Assembly: GCA_017484285.1 (NCBI GenBank)
Contig: JAFUTH010000006.1
Location: 62,001-126,000, forward strand
From: Treponema sp.
GTDB taxonomy: Bacteria > Spirochaetota > Spirochaetia > Treponematales > Treponemataceae
DNA length: 64,000 bases
Direction: 5' to 3'
Every line of letters starts with the position of its first letter. Position 1 is the stretch's first letter. Positions 52,492 to 61,461 of this stretch are shown piece by piece. The translations under genes and the position numbers were made by a program. Below the pieces are notes generated by a model. The model worked only from the letters and a program-made list of their open reading frames with translations. It made no database searches and was not told the origin of the DNA.

Positions 52492-52516
52492 AAAAAGCGG
52501 GTTACCCCGCTTTTTT
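52492..52516. terminator. Bidirectional intrinsic terminator
   Basis: AAAAAGCGGG and CCCGCTTTTT with a four-base loop. It serves both the lipoprotein gene and the convergent fragment. Confidence 0.9.
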
Positions 52517-52529
52517 GTTGTGTTGATTG

Positions 52530-52847
52530 TTATTCACTCTTGGTTTTCCAACCATACGCTACACTGCCGCCACGTCCATCAACATCTGATGTGCCGTACC
52601 TTATATCTAGCGGTGTTTGTTCACCATTAAAGTTATCCCAGAAACTCTTGACTTTATAGGTTTTGGCAACAACTTTGATATCATCTTGGTAAGTACCAGC
52701 CCATTCGGAAGTATCACAAATCCAATTATAATCGCCATTGCGTGCCCAATATTTCATATAATTGAAGTAACCGGCATAATCATTACTTTCCGAATAATAG
52801 GATTTAATCATTTTACAAGCCCGTTCAAAGTAGTCATAAGGGATTCT
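52530..52847 (-). pseudogene. Gene fragment, C-terminal part of an unknown protein
   Basis: An open frame of about 106 codons ending at 52530. A possible ATG at 52811 lacks a ribosome site. In-frame coding-like sequence (IPYDYFERACKMIKSYYSES) extends upstream to the edge of a REP-like palindrome, as if the 5' part had been lost there. The product is rich in Tyr, Trp, Asp and Gly and is not recognised. It has the same A+T-rich composition as the lipoprotein gene, with which it shares a terminator. It could instead be a short intact gene from 52811. Confidence 0.5.
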
Positions 52848-52861
52848 AGGGGCGCGAAGCG

Positions 52862-52897
52862 TTCTCGGTGGTTGAGCGGAGTCGAAACCACCGAGAA
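52862..52897. repeat. REP-like palindrome (GGTGGTTGAGC...GTCGAAACCACC type)
   Basis: Arms TTCTCGGTGGTT and AACCACCGAGAA enclose a GAGCGGAGTCGA loop. Palindromes of this look are widespread REP-like elements. It sits at the 5' edge of the gene fragment. Confidence 0.75.
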
Positions 52898-52956
52898 TGA
52901 AGCGCGGTTAGCGCGTAACCCCGAAAAGCCAAACGAGCACAACAACGACCGTGCCC

Positions 52957-53004
52957 GCAACCGTCGCGGTTGGTGAGCGAAGTCGAACCAAGTGCGGCGG
53001 TTGC
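52957..53004. repeat. Second REP-like palindrome
   Basis: Outer arms of 11 bases with one mismatch (GCAACCGTCGC type) surround GGTTGGTGAGCGAAGTCGAACC. The loop motif GAGCGAAGTCGA matches the first element, so the two form a pair. Confidence 0.65.
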
Positions 53005-53019
53005 GCCCATAATATACTC

Positions 53020-53487
53020 TTATTTTTCTTTTGCCACGATAATCCGTGCGGCTTCGAGCGTTTTTGTCTCGCCACCGAGTTTTTTTACCATCACCCAGTC
53101 ACCGACTTTCACGTCGCTGAGCGAAAGTGCGCTTTCTTCGGGGAATTTTCGCTCGCCCGGTTTTTTATGTGCTGTTGCGGCGTTTCGCTCCTCTTGCGTC
53201 GGGAGCGCGTGCACGTGCGTGAACGGATTGACGTGTACCTGCGTTTCTTTTCCGTCTGCGTCTTTTACGGTCAGCGTTTTGTTGTCTGACGAAACGGCAC
53301 TCACCGTCCCGAACAAATCAGCCTTTCCTTGCTCGCCCCGCATCGGATTTCGTCCGTCACAATTTCTCTCTGATGCCATTGGATGAGCATGCGGATTTGA
53401 GCGACTCGGTGTTTTTGCAAATGCCGAAGTGCCGATTCCGAAGACCAATGCCGCGACTGCGACCGTTGTGAATACTGATTTTTTCAT
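53020..53487 (-). CDS. Periplasmic DUF5666-like protein
   Basis: 155 residues. A signal peptide (ends SAFA) is followed by a His/Pro/Asn-rich stretch and then a small beta domain: FGTVSAVSSDNKTLTVKDADGKETQVHV and VGDWVMVKKLGGETKTLEA. This alternating strand pattern fits DUF5666, a periplasmic domain of unknown role. The His residues (NPHAHP, THVHALP) could bind metal. AAGGAG precedes the ATG. It is divergent from a periplasmic protein and two-component genes, which may control it. Confidence 0.65.
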   Translation of the reverse strand: MKKSVFTTVAVAALVFGIGTSAFAKTPSRSNPHAHPMASERNCDGRNPMRGEQGKADLFGTVSAVSSDNKTLTVKDADGKETQVHVNPFTHVHALPTQEERNAATAHKKPGERKFPEESALSLSDVKVGDWVMVKKLGGETKTLEAARIIVAKEK

Positions 53488-53631
53488 GTGTTACTCCTTG
53501 CCAGCGTTCTGTGTGCTGACACTGAGAGCATAGCGGATTCAAAAGCGCGAAACATGAAACATGCGTGAAGTGAAGATGAAAGAATTTTCAGAAAAATGAT
53601 AGTCTCCGTTCATCTAAAAGGGCGATTTGCG

Positions 53632-53640
53632 TGGTATACT
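53632..53640 (+). promoter_or_regulatory. Extended -10 promoter of the periplasmic protein/two-component unit
   Basis: TGGTATACT ends six bases before the ATG at 53647. No -35 or ribosome site is evident, so a leaderless mRNA is predicted. Confidence 0.6.
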
Positions 53641-53646
53641 AGCCCC

Positions 53647-54141
53647 ATGAAGAAAACGATTTTGTTTTTCATGCTGATGTTTCTCTTTTTTGGAGAATTT
53701 TTTTCAGTGAGCGCACAGCCTCGTCCGCGCAGACCGATGATGCAAGGTGCCCCCGACCGTGGCATGAATTTTAACGGGCGCAAATTGCCGAACCGAAACG
53801 AGAATTTTTCTGTCATCGGGCTAAAAATCGAAGAGTCGGGAGAAGTTTTGAAGATTTCGATTTTCTTTAACGAGCCGGTGGATTCAAATTCCGTGGAAGC
53901 GCGGCATATTTTCATCGACGAAAAGCCACTTCCGCCGCAAACAGAATTCCTCTTCAGCAAAAATCGGCATATGACACGCTTTACCGTTCCCAAACAAACG
54001 GACGATTTTTCGCTCAAGATTACCGACCTGCGTTCTTTTGACGGAAAACTCATGAATCCAACGGAAATCAAAAATCTTGAAGCAAATTCATTCTGCAAAT
54101 ATTCACGGGAGGCACGCACATGGCAAAAATCCTCATTGTAG
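53647..54141 (+). CDS. Small periplasmic protein upstream of a two-component system, unknown
   Basis: 164 residues from the ATG at 53647. A signal peptide (MKKTILFFMLMFLFFGEFFSVSA) is followed by an Arg/Pro/Met/Gly-rich patch and one beta-type domain (VLKISIFFNEPVDSNSV). It could be an Ig-like or SbsA_Ig-like fold, but this is a guess. It overlaps the response-regulator gene by 22 bases, so it is coupled to it and may act as a periplasmic sensor partner. An upstream in-frame ATG at 53596 would place extra charged residues before the signal peptide and is less likely. Confidence 0.7.
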   Translation: MKKTILFFMLMFLFFGEFFSVSAQPRPRRPMMQGAPDRGMNFNGRKLPNRNENFSVIGLKIEESGEVLKISIFFNEPVDSNSVEARHIFIDEKPLPPQTEFLFSKNRHMTRFTVPKQTDDFSLKITDLRSFDGKLMNPTEIKNLEANSFCKYSREARTWQKSSL

Positions 54142-54797
54142 AAGACGACAAAGAACTTTCCCATATCACCGAGCTAGAGCTGAGCCATGAAGGATTTTCT
54201 GTCATAACGGCGGCTGACGGTCGTGAAGGCTTCGAGAAAATCCAAAGCGAAAAGCCCGACCTCGTGCTGCTCGATGTAATGCTCCCTCGGCTGAGCGGTC
54301 TTGAAATCCTGCGGAAAGTGCGGAATGAACTCGAAAGCGACCTGCCCGTAATCCTCGTGACCGCGCGCGGTGAGACAATCGACAAAGTGGACGGCTTGAA
54401 CAGTGGTGCAGACGATTACATTTCAAAGCCCTTCAAAATCGAAGAACTGCTCGCCCGCATGAACGCCGTGCTTCGCCGCACGCAAAAAAACACGGCGCAA
54501 AAATCCGTGCTCCTCAAAAACGGCTCACTTGAAATGGTCGCAAGCGAAATGAAAGTCACATTTAGCGGCACGCCCGCCGAGCTTTCAAAAAACGAATTCC
54601 TGCTTCTCAAATACTTCCTCGAAAATGTCGGCAAAATCCTCTCCCGCGACGAAATCATCAAAACCGTCTGGGGCGAAGATTATTACATAGAAGAAAACAG
54701 CGTCGATGTCTATGTCCGCCACCTCCGCGCCAAATTCGGCGACACCGTGATAAAGACCGTGCGCGGCATGGGGTACATCATGCAGGAGATGGCGTGA
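54120..54797 (+). CDS. Response regulator, OmpR/PhoB family
   Basis: 225 residues. The receiver has the acidic pair in VEDDKEL, phospho-Asp52 in LLDVMLPRLSG, and Lys in ISKPFK. The winged-helix output is at about 130-225 (LSKNEFLLLKYFLENVGKILSRDEI split over its recognition region). It should bind DNA repeats as a dimer. GGGAGG lies before the ATG. The stop overlaps the kinase start (ATGA). Confidence 0.95.
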   Translation: MAKILIVEDDKELSHITELELSHEGFSVITAADGREGFEKIQSEKPDLVLLDVMLPRLSGLEILRKVRNELESDLPVILVTARGETIDKVDGLNSGADDYISKPFKIEELLARMNAVLRRTQKNTAQKSVLLKNGSLEMVASEMKVTFSGTPAELSKNEFLLLKYFLENVGKILSRDEIIKTVWGEDYYIEENSVDVYVRHLRAKFGDTVIKTVRGMGYIMQEMA

Positions 54798-56029
54798 TGA
54801 AGTCAAAATCTGTTTCCCTGCCGCTCGCGCTTCGCTTTATGCTGCTGCTTGCCGCGTCCATGCTTGCGCTCTCGGTGCTGTTTGTCGCGCTTTTGCGGCT
54901 TTCGGTCACGCACAAGCAGGATTTTGACCTCGCGCAGGGCATTTCGCTCATTTCTGAAAGCCTCGCCTCGCGCGGAACGGACGAGCTTGCGTTTTTGGAG
55001 CTGCCTTATTACATCACTTACGCCGTGTGGGAGCGTGACGAGAGGGTGGTGCTTTCCACGAACGACAGTTTGCTCCCGCTTTTGGAGTCGGACGGGAGGA
55101 GCCACACGCACTTTGAGAAGGATTTTTTTACCGACAGCGATTTGAATATCCGCTACCGCACAAAAACGCTCGAACTTGGCGGAAAATCGCTCGTGGTGGA
55201 ATGTGCGATTGACATTGCCAACGATTCCGCCGCGCAAATGCTTTCCGCGCTCCCCCGTCTTGCGCTCATTTCGCTCGTGCCGATTCTCATTCTTTCGTTC
55301 GCGCTCTCGTTTTTGATTTCTCGGAGCACGATTCGCGCCTTCAACAAACTGCGCTCTGACTACGACCGCGAAAAGGCGTTCACGAGCAATGTGAGCCACG
55401 AGCTGAAAACGCCGATTTCAATCATCGACGGACACGCAAATCTCTTGAAGCGATGGGGAAAAGACGACCCCGCCCAGCTTCTCCAGTCAATCGACGCGAT
55501 TCTGCACGAAACGGAGAACATGAACGCGATTGTGACGACGCTCCTTGACATGAGCCGGATTGAAAACGGAACGCTGAAAATTGAAAAATCAAAATTCTTT
55601 GTGACGAATTTTTTTGCGAAACTGAAAGAGGAATTTTCCGTCACGCATCCCGACTGCACGATTCATATTGACGATGAGGATTTCCTTGAAATCGAGACGG
55701 ACGAGCAGAAGTTGCACCAGATTTTCATGGTGATTTTGTCGAACAGCGTGAAATTTGCGGGTGAAAACTGCACGATTACGCTTAGAGCCCGCAAAATCGG
55801 CTCAAAGACAGAACTTTCGGCGAGCGACAATGGCGCGGGATTTTCTCCCGAAGTGCTCCCGCATGTGTTCGAGCGGTTCTACAAGGGCGACCAAGCGCAC
55901 GACAGGAATATCTCTGGCGCGGGGCTGGGGCTTTCGATTGCAAAAACGCTTGCACTCGCGCTCGGCGGTGAGATTCGCGCGGAAAATGCGGCGAACGGCG
56001 GGGCGAGGGTTACGGTCGTACTGCCGTGA
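54794..56029 (+). CDS. Sensor histidine kinase
   Basis: 411 residues. Two membrane helices (about 12-38 and 155-180) bound a periplasmic sensor of some 115 residues. The HisKA His is in VSHELKTPIS. The N box is ILSNSVKFAG, and the ATP lid is DNGAGFSPE and GAGLGLSIAK. It pairs with the response regulator just upstream (four-base overlap). The signal is unknown; the linked periplasmic proteins hint at envelope state or metals. Confidence 0.95.
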   Translation: MMKSKSVSLPLALRFMLLLAASMLALSVLFVALLRLSVTHKQDFDLAQGISLISESLASRGTDELAFLELPYYITYAVWERDERVVLSTNDSLLPLLESDGRSHTHFEKDFFTDSDLNIRYRTKTLELGGKSLVVECAIDIANDSAAQMLSALPRLALISLVPILILSFALSFLISRSTIRAFNKLRSDYDREKAFTSNVSHELKTPISIIDGHANLLKRWGKDDPAQLLQSIDAILHETENMNAIVTTLLDMSRIENGTLKIEKSKFFVTNFFAKLKEEFSVTHPDCTIHIDDEDFLEIETDEQKLHQIFMVILSNSVKFAGENCTITLRARKIGSKTELSASDNGAGFSPEVLPHVFERFYKGDQAHDRNISGAGLGLSIAKTLALALGGEIRAENAANGGARVTVVLP

Positions 56030-56112
56030 CGATAGCTTTCCCCTTTTTTAATTGCCTAATATCTTGCTTTTCACTAAAATATACTCACTTTTACTCAATA
56101 TCGAGGTTTAAA

Positions 56113-57027
56113 ATGACAAAATTGCGCGGTGCTCTTACTGCTATGATTACTCCGATGAATGCAGACGGTTCTGTCGATTATGAAGGATTCAGAACGAATG
56201 TCAAATTTCAGCTGGAGCAGGGAATCGACGGGCTTGTTCCGCTTGGAACGACAGCAGAAACTCCAACTTTGGACGAAACTCCGGGTTCAGAAGAAGACAA
56301 ACTCATTGAGATTGTCATGGAAGAAGTCAAAGCCTTTGAGAAAAAATCTGGCAAAAAAATTCCCGTCATTTTGGGTGCGGGAAGCAACAACACAAAAGAT
56401 GCAGTCAAATACTGCGAGCGCGCAAAAAAAGCGGGGGCAGACGCGGCTTTGGTCGTCACTCCGTACTACAATAAACCGTCAAAAGAGGGTATTTTCCGCC
56501 ACTTTGAGGCAGTCTCTAAAGTGGGAATTCCGATTGTCGTCTACAATATTCAGGGGCGCACGGGCGTGAACATTCCGACTGATGTGCTCGTGAGAATCGC
56601 GGAACTTCCGAACATCGTTGGCGTAAAAGAAGCGAGCGGAAATGTAAACCAAATGGGCGATGTGATTGCCCAGATTAAGTCAAAGAAGCCTGATTTTGCC
56701 GTGTTGAGCGGGGATGACGGTCTTACCTTGCCGTTGATTGCGCTCGGCGGCGACGGAATTATCTCGGTCGTGTCAAATCTCGCGCCAAAAATCGTTGTGG
56801 AAATGGCAAACAAGGCTCTGAGCGGCGACATTGAGGCGGCTCGAAAAATTCACTACCGATTGCTTCCGTTCTTCAAGGCAGCATTCGTGGACGGAAACCC
56901 CACTTCAATCAAATACGCCATGAATGTAAAGAAAATGCCGGCCGGCCCATGCCGCCTTCCTCTGGTAGAAGTGACCGACGAGGCAAAGAAGATTATAGAA
57001 AAAGCACTCAAGGAGTGTGGATTGTAA
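56113..57027 (+). CDS. dapA: 4-hydroxy-tetrahydrodipicolinate synthase
   Basis: 304 residues from the ATG at 56113 (GAGG upstream). An open frame continues upstream but adds residues foreign to the family. DapA features are LVPLGTTAETPTL, VVTPYYNKPS with the active Tyr, and VGVKEASGN with the Schiff-base Lys. It condenses pyruvate with aspartate semialdehyde. asd follows after a CACAGAT inverted repeat, so the two consecutive lysine-pathway genes are adjacent. Confidence 0.97.
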   Translation: MTKLRGALTAMITPMNADGSVDYEGFRTNVKFQLEQGIDGLVPLGTTAETPTLDETPGSEEDKLIEIVMEEVKAFEKKSGKKIPVILGAGSNNTKDAVKYCERAKKAGADAALVVTPYYNKPSKEGIFRHFEAVSKVGIPIVVYNIQGRTGVNIPTDVLVRIAELPNIVGVKEASGNVNQMGDVIAQIKSKKPDFAVLSGDDGLTLPLIALGGDGIISVVSNLAPKIVVEMANKALSGDIEAARKIHYRLLPFFKAAFVDGNPTSIKYAMNVKKMPAGPCRLPLVEVTDEAKKIIEKALKECGL

Positions 57028-57039
57028 AAAATAAAGCAT

Positions 57040-57158
57040 CCACAGATAAGCACAGATTTTCACAGATTTTTTGTTTTGAATTACGGAAGTCTTTCGTATT
57101 TTACGAAGAATTTTCGTATAGGATTATATAATCTGTGTGTATCTGTGTTAATCTGTGG
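57040..57158. repeat. CACAGAT inverted word repeat with palindromic centre
   Basis: Left-arm CACAGAT words (57040-57071) and right-arm ATCTGTG words (57130-57158) enclose a centre with CTTTCGTA/TACGAAG. It lies between dapA and asd. Its right arm contains an in-frame GTG ahead of asd. Confidence 0.85.
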
Positions 57159-57181
57159 ACAAAAATGGAGATAAAATTATT

Positions 57182-58279
57182 ATGGCAGATAAGATTAATG
57201 TTGGTGTTTTGGGCGCGACGGGAATGGTCGGGCAGAGATATATCAAGTTGTTGGAAGACCACCCGTGGTTTAAGGTGACGTATGTTGCCGCTTCTCCGCG
57301 CTCGGCTGGAAAAGCGTACAAAGAGGCTGTCGCGAACCGCTGGCTCATCGGCGCGAATATCCCCAGCGATGTAAAAGATTTAATCGTTCAGGACGCGAAT
57401 GACCCGAAAGCCGCGCTCGGAAAGTGCCGATTCGTGTTCTCAGCTCTCGAAATGGGAAAGGATGAAATCAAGGCACTTGAAGCCGCGTATGCAGAAGAAG
57501 GAATCCCTGTCGTCTCGAACGCGAGCGCAAACCGCTGGACGGAGGATGTTCCGATGCTCATTCCTGAAATCAACTACTCTCACCTCGATGTAATCGCAGA
57601 GCAGAAAAAGCATCACGGCTGGGATAAGGGCTTCGTTGCCGTTAAGCCGAACTGCTCGCTCCAGACATACATGATGCCGCTCTATGCCTTGCAGAAAGCG
57701 GGCTACCCCGTTAAGCGCATGATTGTCACCACCTTGCAGGCGGTCAGCGGTGCTGGCTATCCCGGCGTTCCGAGCTTTGACATGATTGACAACATCGTTC
57801 CGTACATCGGCGGAGAAGAAGAAAAGACCGAAAAAGAATGCTTGAAAATCCTGGGCAGCGTAAAAGACGGAAAGATTGAGAATGCGGCAGGTCCGATTGT
57901 CTCTTCAACTTGTACGCGCGTTCCTGTCATCGACGGACACACGGCAAGCGTGAACCTCGAATTCGATTTGCCCGAAGACAAAAAGCCTTCCCTTGAAGAA
58001 GTCTTGCGCGTGTGGCGAGAATTCACTTCGCTTCCGCAAGAACTCAAACTTCCGAGCGCACCGGAGCACCCGATTGTCTACCGCGAGGAAGAAAACCGCC
58101 CGCAGCCAAACCGCGACCGCGACACCGAAAAAGGCATGGCATGTGTGCTTGGCAGACTCAGAAAGTGCAATGTGTTTGACATCAAGTTCGTTGCCTTAAG
58201 CCACAACACCAAGCGCGGAGCCGCACTCGGCGGTATCTTGAACGCGGAATTGTTGAAAGCGAAAGGATTTTTTGATTAA
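57182..58279 (+). CDS. asd: Aspartate-semialdehyde dehydrogenase
   Basis: About 365 residues from the ATG at 57182 (GGAG upstream, rather distant). The nucleotide loop is VGVLGATGMVGQRY. The catalytic Cys is in VKPNCSLQTYM, and TCTRVPVIDGHTA carries the substrate His region. The length and motifs match the archaeal/fungal-like class. It reduces aspartyl phosphate to the semialdehyde used by dapA. A GTG nine codons upstream lies in the repeat and is rejected. Confidence 0.96.
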   Translation: MADKINVGVLGATGMVGQRYIKLLEDHPWFKVTYVAASPRSAGKAYKEAVANRWLIGANIPSDVKDLIVQDANDPKAALGKCRFVFSALEMGKDEIKALEAAYAEEGIPVVSNASANRWTEDVPMLIPEINYSHLDVIAEQKKHHGWDKGFVAVKPNCSLQTYMMPLYALQKAGYPVKRMIVTTLQAVSGAGYPGVPSFDMIDNIVPYIGGEEEKTEKECLKILGSVKDGKIENAAGPIVSSTCTRVPVIDGHTASVNLEFDLPEDKKPSLEEVLRVWREFTSLPQELKLPSAPEHPIVYREEENRPQPNRDRDTEKGMACVLGRLRKCNVFDIKFVALSHNTKRGAALGGILNAELLKAKGFFD

Positions 58280-58296
58280 GCAAATAGTCGCAGAAA

Positions 58297-60081
58297 TTAC
58301 GCGGACGTGATTTTTGCGACGCCGGTCGACTTGAGCGCAGATTTTGCCTTTTGCAAGAGCGATTCTGCGTTTTGAGTCGCCTGATTGACGCGCTCAGAGA
58401 GTTCTTCATTTTCGTGGCGCATAATTTCAAATTTGTTCTCAGAAATACGCACACTGTCCGTAATTGCACTCAAATTAGAATCGATTACTTTTCCGAGCGA
58501 ATTCTGCTGACCGATTGATTCGGACATCTCTTCAAAATTAGCATTCACGCTTCCGCTGTTCTCTACGATAATGCCAAATGAGCCGTTAAGTGTTTCCGAA
58601 TGCTCGACCATATGGTCAACCATTTTTGTCATCTCGATAATCGCATCTTCAACTTTATCTTCTTGGTCACGGCTCTTCACCGCAAGCTTTCGGATTTCAC
58701 GAGCAACGACCGCAAACCCCGCCCCCAACTCACCCGCGTGAGCCGCCTCAATCGCCGCGTTTAATGCGAGCAAATCAGTCTGTGAAGTAACATCAGCAAT
58801 CAAATTGTTAGCTTCAACAAGCCGCTTTGAGCAATCGACCAATTCATGTATCTGACTCTGGAGATTGGAGATGTGAGACTGACCTTCGTTTGAGCTGTTT
58901 TCAAGAGCCTTTGCCGTCACAAGGGAATCTCGGCGCAACGTGTCAAGAATATGCAAGTGAGAGACAAGTTCCTGCATATTCGCCTGCGACTCTTCAATGC
59001 CGGCACTTTGCTCGTTCATAATGTCCGAATACTGATCAAGCGATTTGACCGTTGAGTCGACCGTTTTTTTGACATCAAGAATAAAATCTTTTTGCAGGGC
59101 AGCGGCTTCTTCGGTCTCAAAGAGGACACGGGTCAGCGATTTGAGCACATTCATGACGAAGGCGTCAAAAATACCGACTATCAGCACGGTAATCACAATG
59201 AGCAAAATCGCAAGCAAGGTCATCGAATTGGACAAGACATCGGAAATGGTGTATTCGCGGAACATGACGACAAACCATTCGAGAGTCGGCACACCCATCA
59301 GCACATATTCGCCTTTTTTTGTAGAGATGATTGTTGGTACTGAGGAGGAAAGCTGTTCGGTTTTATCAGAAAGCTCGGTAAAAATGTCGGTGAGTGCCGT
59401 TTTGTTTTCGATGAGTGAAGTGTCGGTCGCGCCGGTAATCTCACCCTTTTTGTTGTAGAAATAGAGTGAAATCGAATCATCAAGCGTTTCGTACACTTTG
59501 TCAAAAAGACCGTTGAGCGGAATACCCGTTCCTGCGATACCGACGGGCGCACCCGCATCATTTCTGACAACCGCATTAATCCACAGAAGCGTTTTTTTGA
59601 GTTCTGCATTGTAATTGATGTTAAAATTGTAGACATCTGTCTCGTACAGTGTCATCTTGTACCAATACGAATCGGGGTCGTCGGGATCAACCGTGTATGC
59701 GTATGCCAAATCAGAATAAAAACGATGGTCGCTATCAGAAATCCAAAAGATGGTTTTTCCTAAAAAAGAGCCCATATAAGAGTCAAATTCTTTTATCGCC
59801 GTCGCATAGAGAGAGCGGTCGGACGGCTGTTCCATGTACGCGATGACCGACGGTGATTTTGTCAGTTGTGTGACAAGGGCAATCTGACTGTTCAAATCCG
59901 CCTCAAACTGCGAAGTCTTGAGCTGCGCCATTTGAATAAGAGAGGAATCAGTCTGCTGATTGAACGAACTCCGTGCGCCAAACACAATCAGCAAAAGTGA
60001 AATGAAAAGGACGACAAGCGAAAAAATCGCAGAAAAAACGAGCGTTTTTGTTTTGTAGTTCAGATTCTTAAAAAACACCAT
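58297..60081 (-). CDS. Methyl-accepting chemotaxis protein with Cache sensor
   Basis: 594 residues. Helices at about 14-34 and 280-305 flank a periplasmic dCache-like sensor (WYKMTLYETDVYNFNINYN, GIAGTGIPL). No clear HAMP domain follows. The signalling hairpin is SQTDLLALNAAIEAAHAGE, with GFAVVAREIRKLA. There is no C-terminal CheR-binding pentapeptide. GGGAG precedes the ATG. It follows deoD by 20 bases, so it appears to share the purine phosphorylase transcript. The ligand is unknown. Confidence 0.94.
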   Translation of the reverse strand: MVFFKNLNYKTKTLVFSAIFSLVVLFISLLLIVFGARSSFNQQTDSSLIQMAQLKTSQFEADLNSQIALVTQLTKSPSVIAYMEQPSDRSLYATAIKEFDSYMGSFLGKTIFWISDSDHRFYSDLAYAYTVDPDDPDSYWYKMTLYETDVYNFNINYNAELKKTLLWINAVVRNDAGAPVGIAGTGIPLNGLFDKVYETLDDSISLYFYNKKGEITGATDTSLIENKTALTDIFTELSDKTEQLSSSVPTIISTKKGEYVLMGVPTLEWFVVMFREYTISDVLSNSMTLLAILLIVITVLIVGIFDAFVMNVLKSLTRVLFETEEAAALQKDFILDVKKTVDSTVKSLDQYSDIMNEQSAGIEESQANMQELVSHLHILDTLRRDSLVTAKALENSSNEGQSHISNLQSQIHELVDCSKRLVEANNLIADVTSQTDLLALNAAIEAAHAGELGAGFAVVAREIRKLAVKSRDQEDKVEDAIIEMTKMVDHMVEHSETLNGSFGIIVENSGSVNANFEEMSESIGQQNSLGKVIDSNLSAITDSVRISENKFEIMRHENEELSERVNQATQNAESLLQKAKSALKSTGVAKITSA

Positions 60082-60101
60082 TTTTAACTCCCTGCAAAAA
60101 G

Positions 60102-60812
60102 TTACTTGGAAACTGCGACGATTGTCTCAAGCGCGACTTTCATCATGTTCGTAAAAGTTGTCTGCCTCTCTTCGGCTGTGGTTGCGCCTCCAAGCAAGAT
60201 GTGGTCGCTTACGGTCATGATTGCCAGAGCGCGCCTTTTGTATTCGGCGGCGAGCGTGAAAAGTTCCGCGCTTTCCATTTCGATTCCGAGCACGCCGTAT
60301 TCAGCCCACTTTTTCCAGTTTTCATTTTTGTCGTAGAAGAAATCGCTTGAAGCGACCGAGCCGACCTGATAGCGAATGCCCATATCGGAAGCGATTTTGT
60401 CAGCGGCACGGACGAGCGAAAAATCAGCGGTGGGCGCAAAATGAAGGTTGCCGAATCGCTGGTTCAAAAGGCACGAATCAGAGCATGCCGCGTTTACGAT
60501 GATTGTGTCGCGGAGACGAGTGTTTTCGTTCACCGCGCCGCATGTTCCCACGCGGATTGCGTTCTGCACATTGTAGAATTTGAAAAGCTCGGTGGCATAA
60601 ATTGAAAGCGAGGGCTGCCCCATGCCAGTTCCCTGAACGCTCACCGGCACGCCTTTGTACGTTCCCGTAAAGCCGAACATGCCACGCACTTCGTTGTAGC
60701 ATGTGGCGTTTTCCAAAAAGTTTTCTGCGATAAATTTTGCCCGCAATGGGTCGCCCGGAAGCAAGACATTCGGCGCGATTGCACCTTCTGACGCATTAAT
60801 GTGTGTACTCAT
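60102..60812 (-). CDS. deoD: Purine-nucleoside phosphorylase, DeoD type
   Basis: 236 residues. DeoD features are [31 protein letters not shown] and [13 protein letters not shown] with the nucleoside-binding Glu. The catalytic Asp is in TVSDHILLG. It splits purine nucleosides with phosphate. The ATG has no ribosome site; an extended -10 box (TGCTATAAT) ends six bases upstream, so the mRNA is probably leaderless. The chemoreceptor gene follows. Confidence 0.97.
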   Translation of the reverse strand: MSTHINASEGAIAPNVLLPGDPLRAKFIAENFLENATCYNEVRGMFGFTGTYKGVPVSVQGTGMGQPSLSIYATELFKFYNVQNAIRVGTCGAVNENTRLRDTIIVNAACSDSCLLNQRFGNLHFAPTADFSLVRAADKIASDMGIRYQVGSVASSDFFYDKNENWKKWAEYGVLGIEMESAELFTLAAEYKRRALAIMTVSDHILLGGATTAEERQTTFTNMMKVALETIVAVSK

Positions 60813-60818
60813 GCTTTT

Positions 60819-60827
60819 ATTATAGCA
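60819..60827 (-). promoter_or_regulatory. Extended -10 promoter of deoD
   Basis: On the minus strand TGCTATAAT ends six bases before the ATG at 60812. No good -35 box is needed with this form. A leaderless transcript is predicted. Confidence 0.65.
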
Positions 60828-60843
60828 TGGGATTTTGAAAACG

Positions 60844-61461
60844 CTAGCAAAAAATCACGCCGAAAATCGCGCCAGCCGCCACAAAAAAAAGCGGATGGAT
60901 TTTCGTTTTGAAGAGAAGCACGCACGCCACAAGATAAAAAATAAAATTCGGCACGATGACAAGGTTTTTCCATGCATCAAGGTGAGCAAAATCAGAAGCA
61001 GACGGTGGAAGACGCAACAGCGCGAGAATGAAGACCTGCGCCGCCGCCACTGCAACCACGCCCGTAACAGCAGGGCGGAGCGTAGAAAATGCCGCTTTTA
61101 CGCCCGCTTTGTCTGCGAATTTGCCGAAGAACCGCGCGATAATCACGATACAAATGATTGAGGGCAACACTTGCCCCGCCGTAGTGACGATGCCGCCGCC
61201 CGCGCCGTAGAGTTCCGTACCAATGTATGTTGCCATATTAATTCCCATAGGGCCAGGTGTGCTTTCGGAGATTGCGACCATATTGTAAAACAAATCATTT
61301 GAAATGAGCGCGAATCGGTCAACGAGAAGCTGGTGCATGACCGTAATCGCAACCAAGCCACCGCCAATCGTAATCGCCCCGATATAAAAAAACAGCCCTA
61401 CAAGGCACAAAAGTCCCACTCCAGACTGCGATTGAATTTCCGAAATAATGAAATCAGTCAT
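60844..61461 (-). CDS. Chromate transporter half, second CHR protein
   Basis: About 205 residues with five to six membrane helices and the CHR signature ([37 protein letters not shown]). Short CHR proteins work as pairs with inverted topology, and its partner lies just upstream with an eight-base overlap. I chose the ATG at 61461. The substrate (chromate, sulphate or another anion) cannot be read. Confidence 0.88.
   Translation of the reverse strand: MTDFIISEIQSQSGVGLLCLVGLFFYIGAITIGGGLVAITVMHQLLVDRFALISNDLFYNMVAISESTPGPMGINMATYIGTELYGAGGGIVTTAGQVLPSIICIVIIARFFGKFADKAGVKAAFSTLRPAVTGVVAVAAAQVFILALLRLPPSASDFAHLDAWKNLVIVPNFIFYLVACVLLFKTKIHPLFFVAAGAIFGVIFC

Noticed and set aside
57040-57158. CACAGAT repeats as a CRISPR array
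   Set aside because: Words are only seven bases at 10-base spacing, there are no unique spacers, and no cas genes are present.
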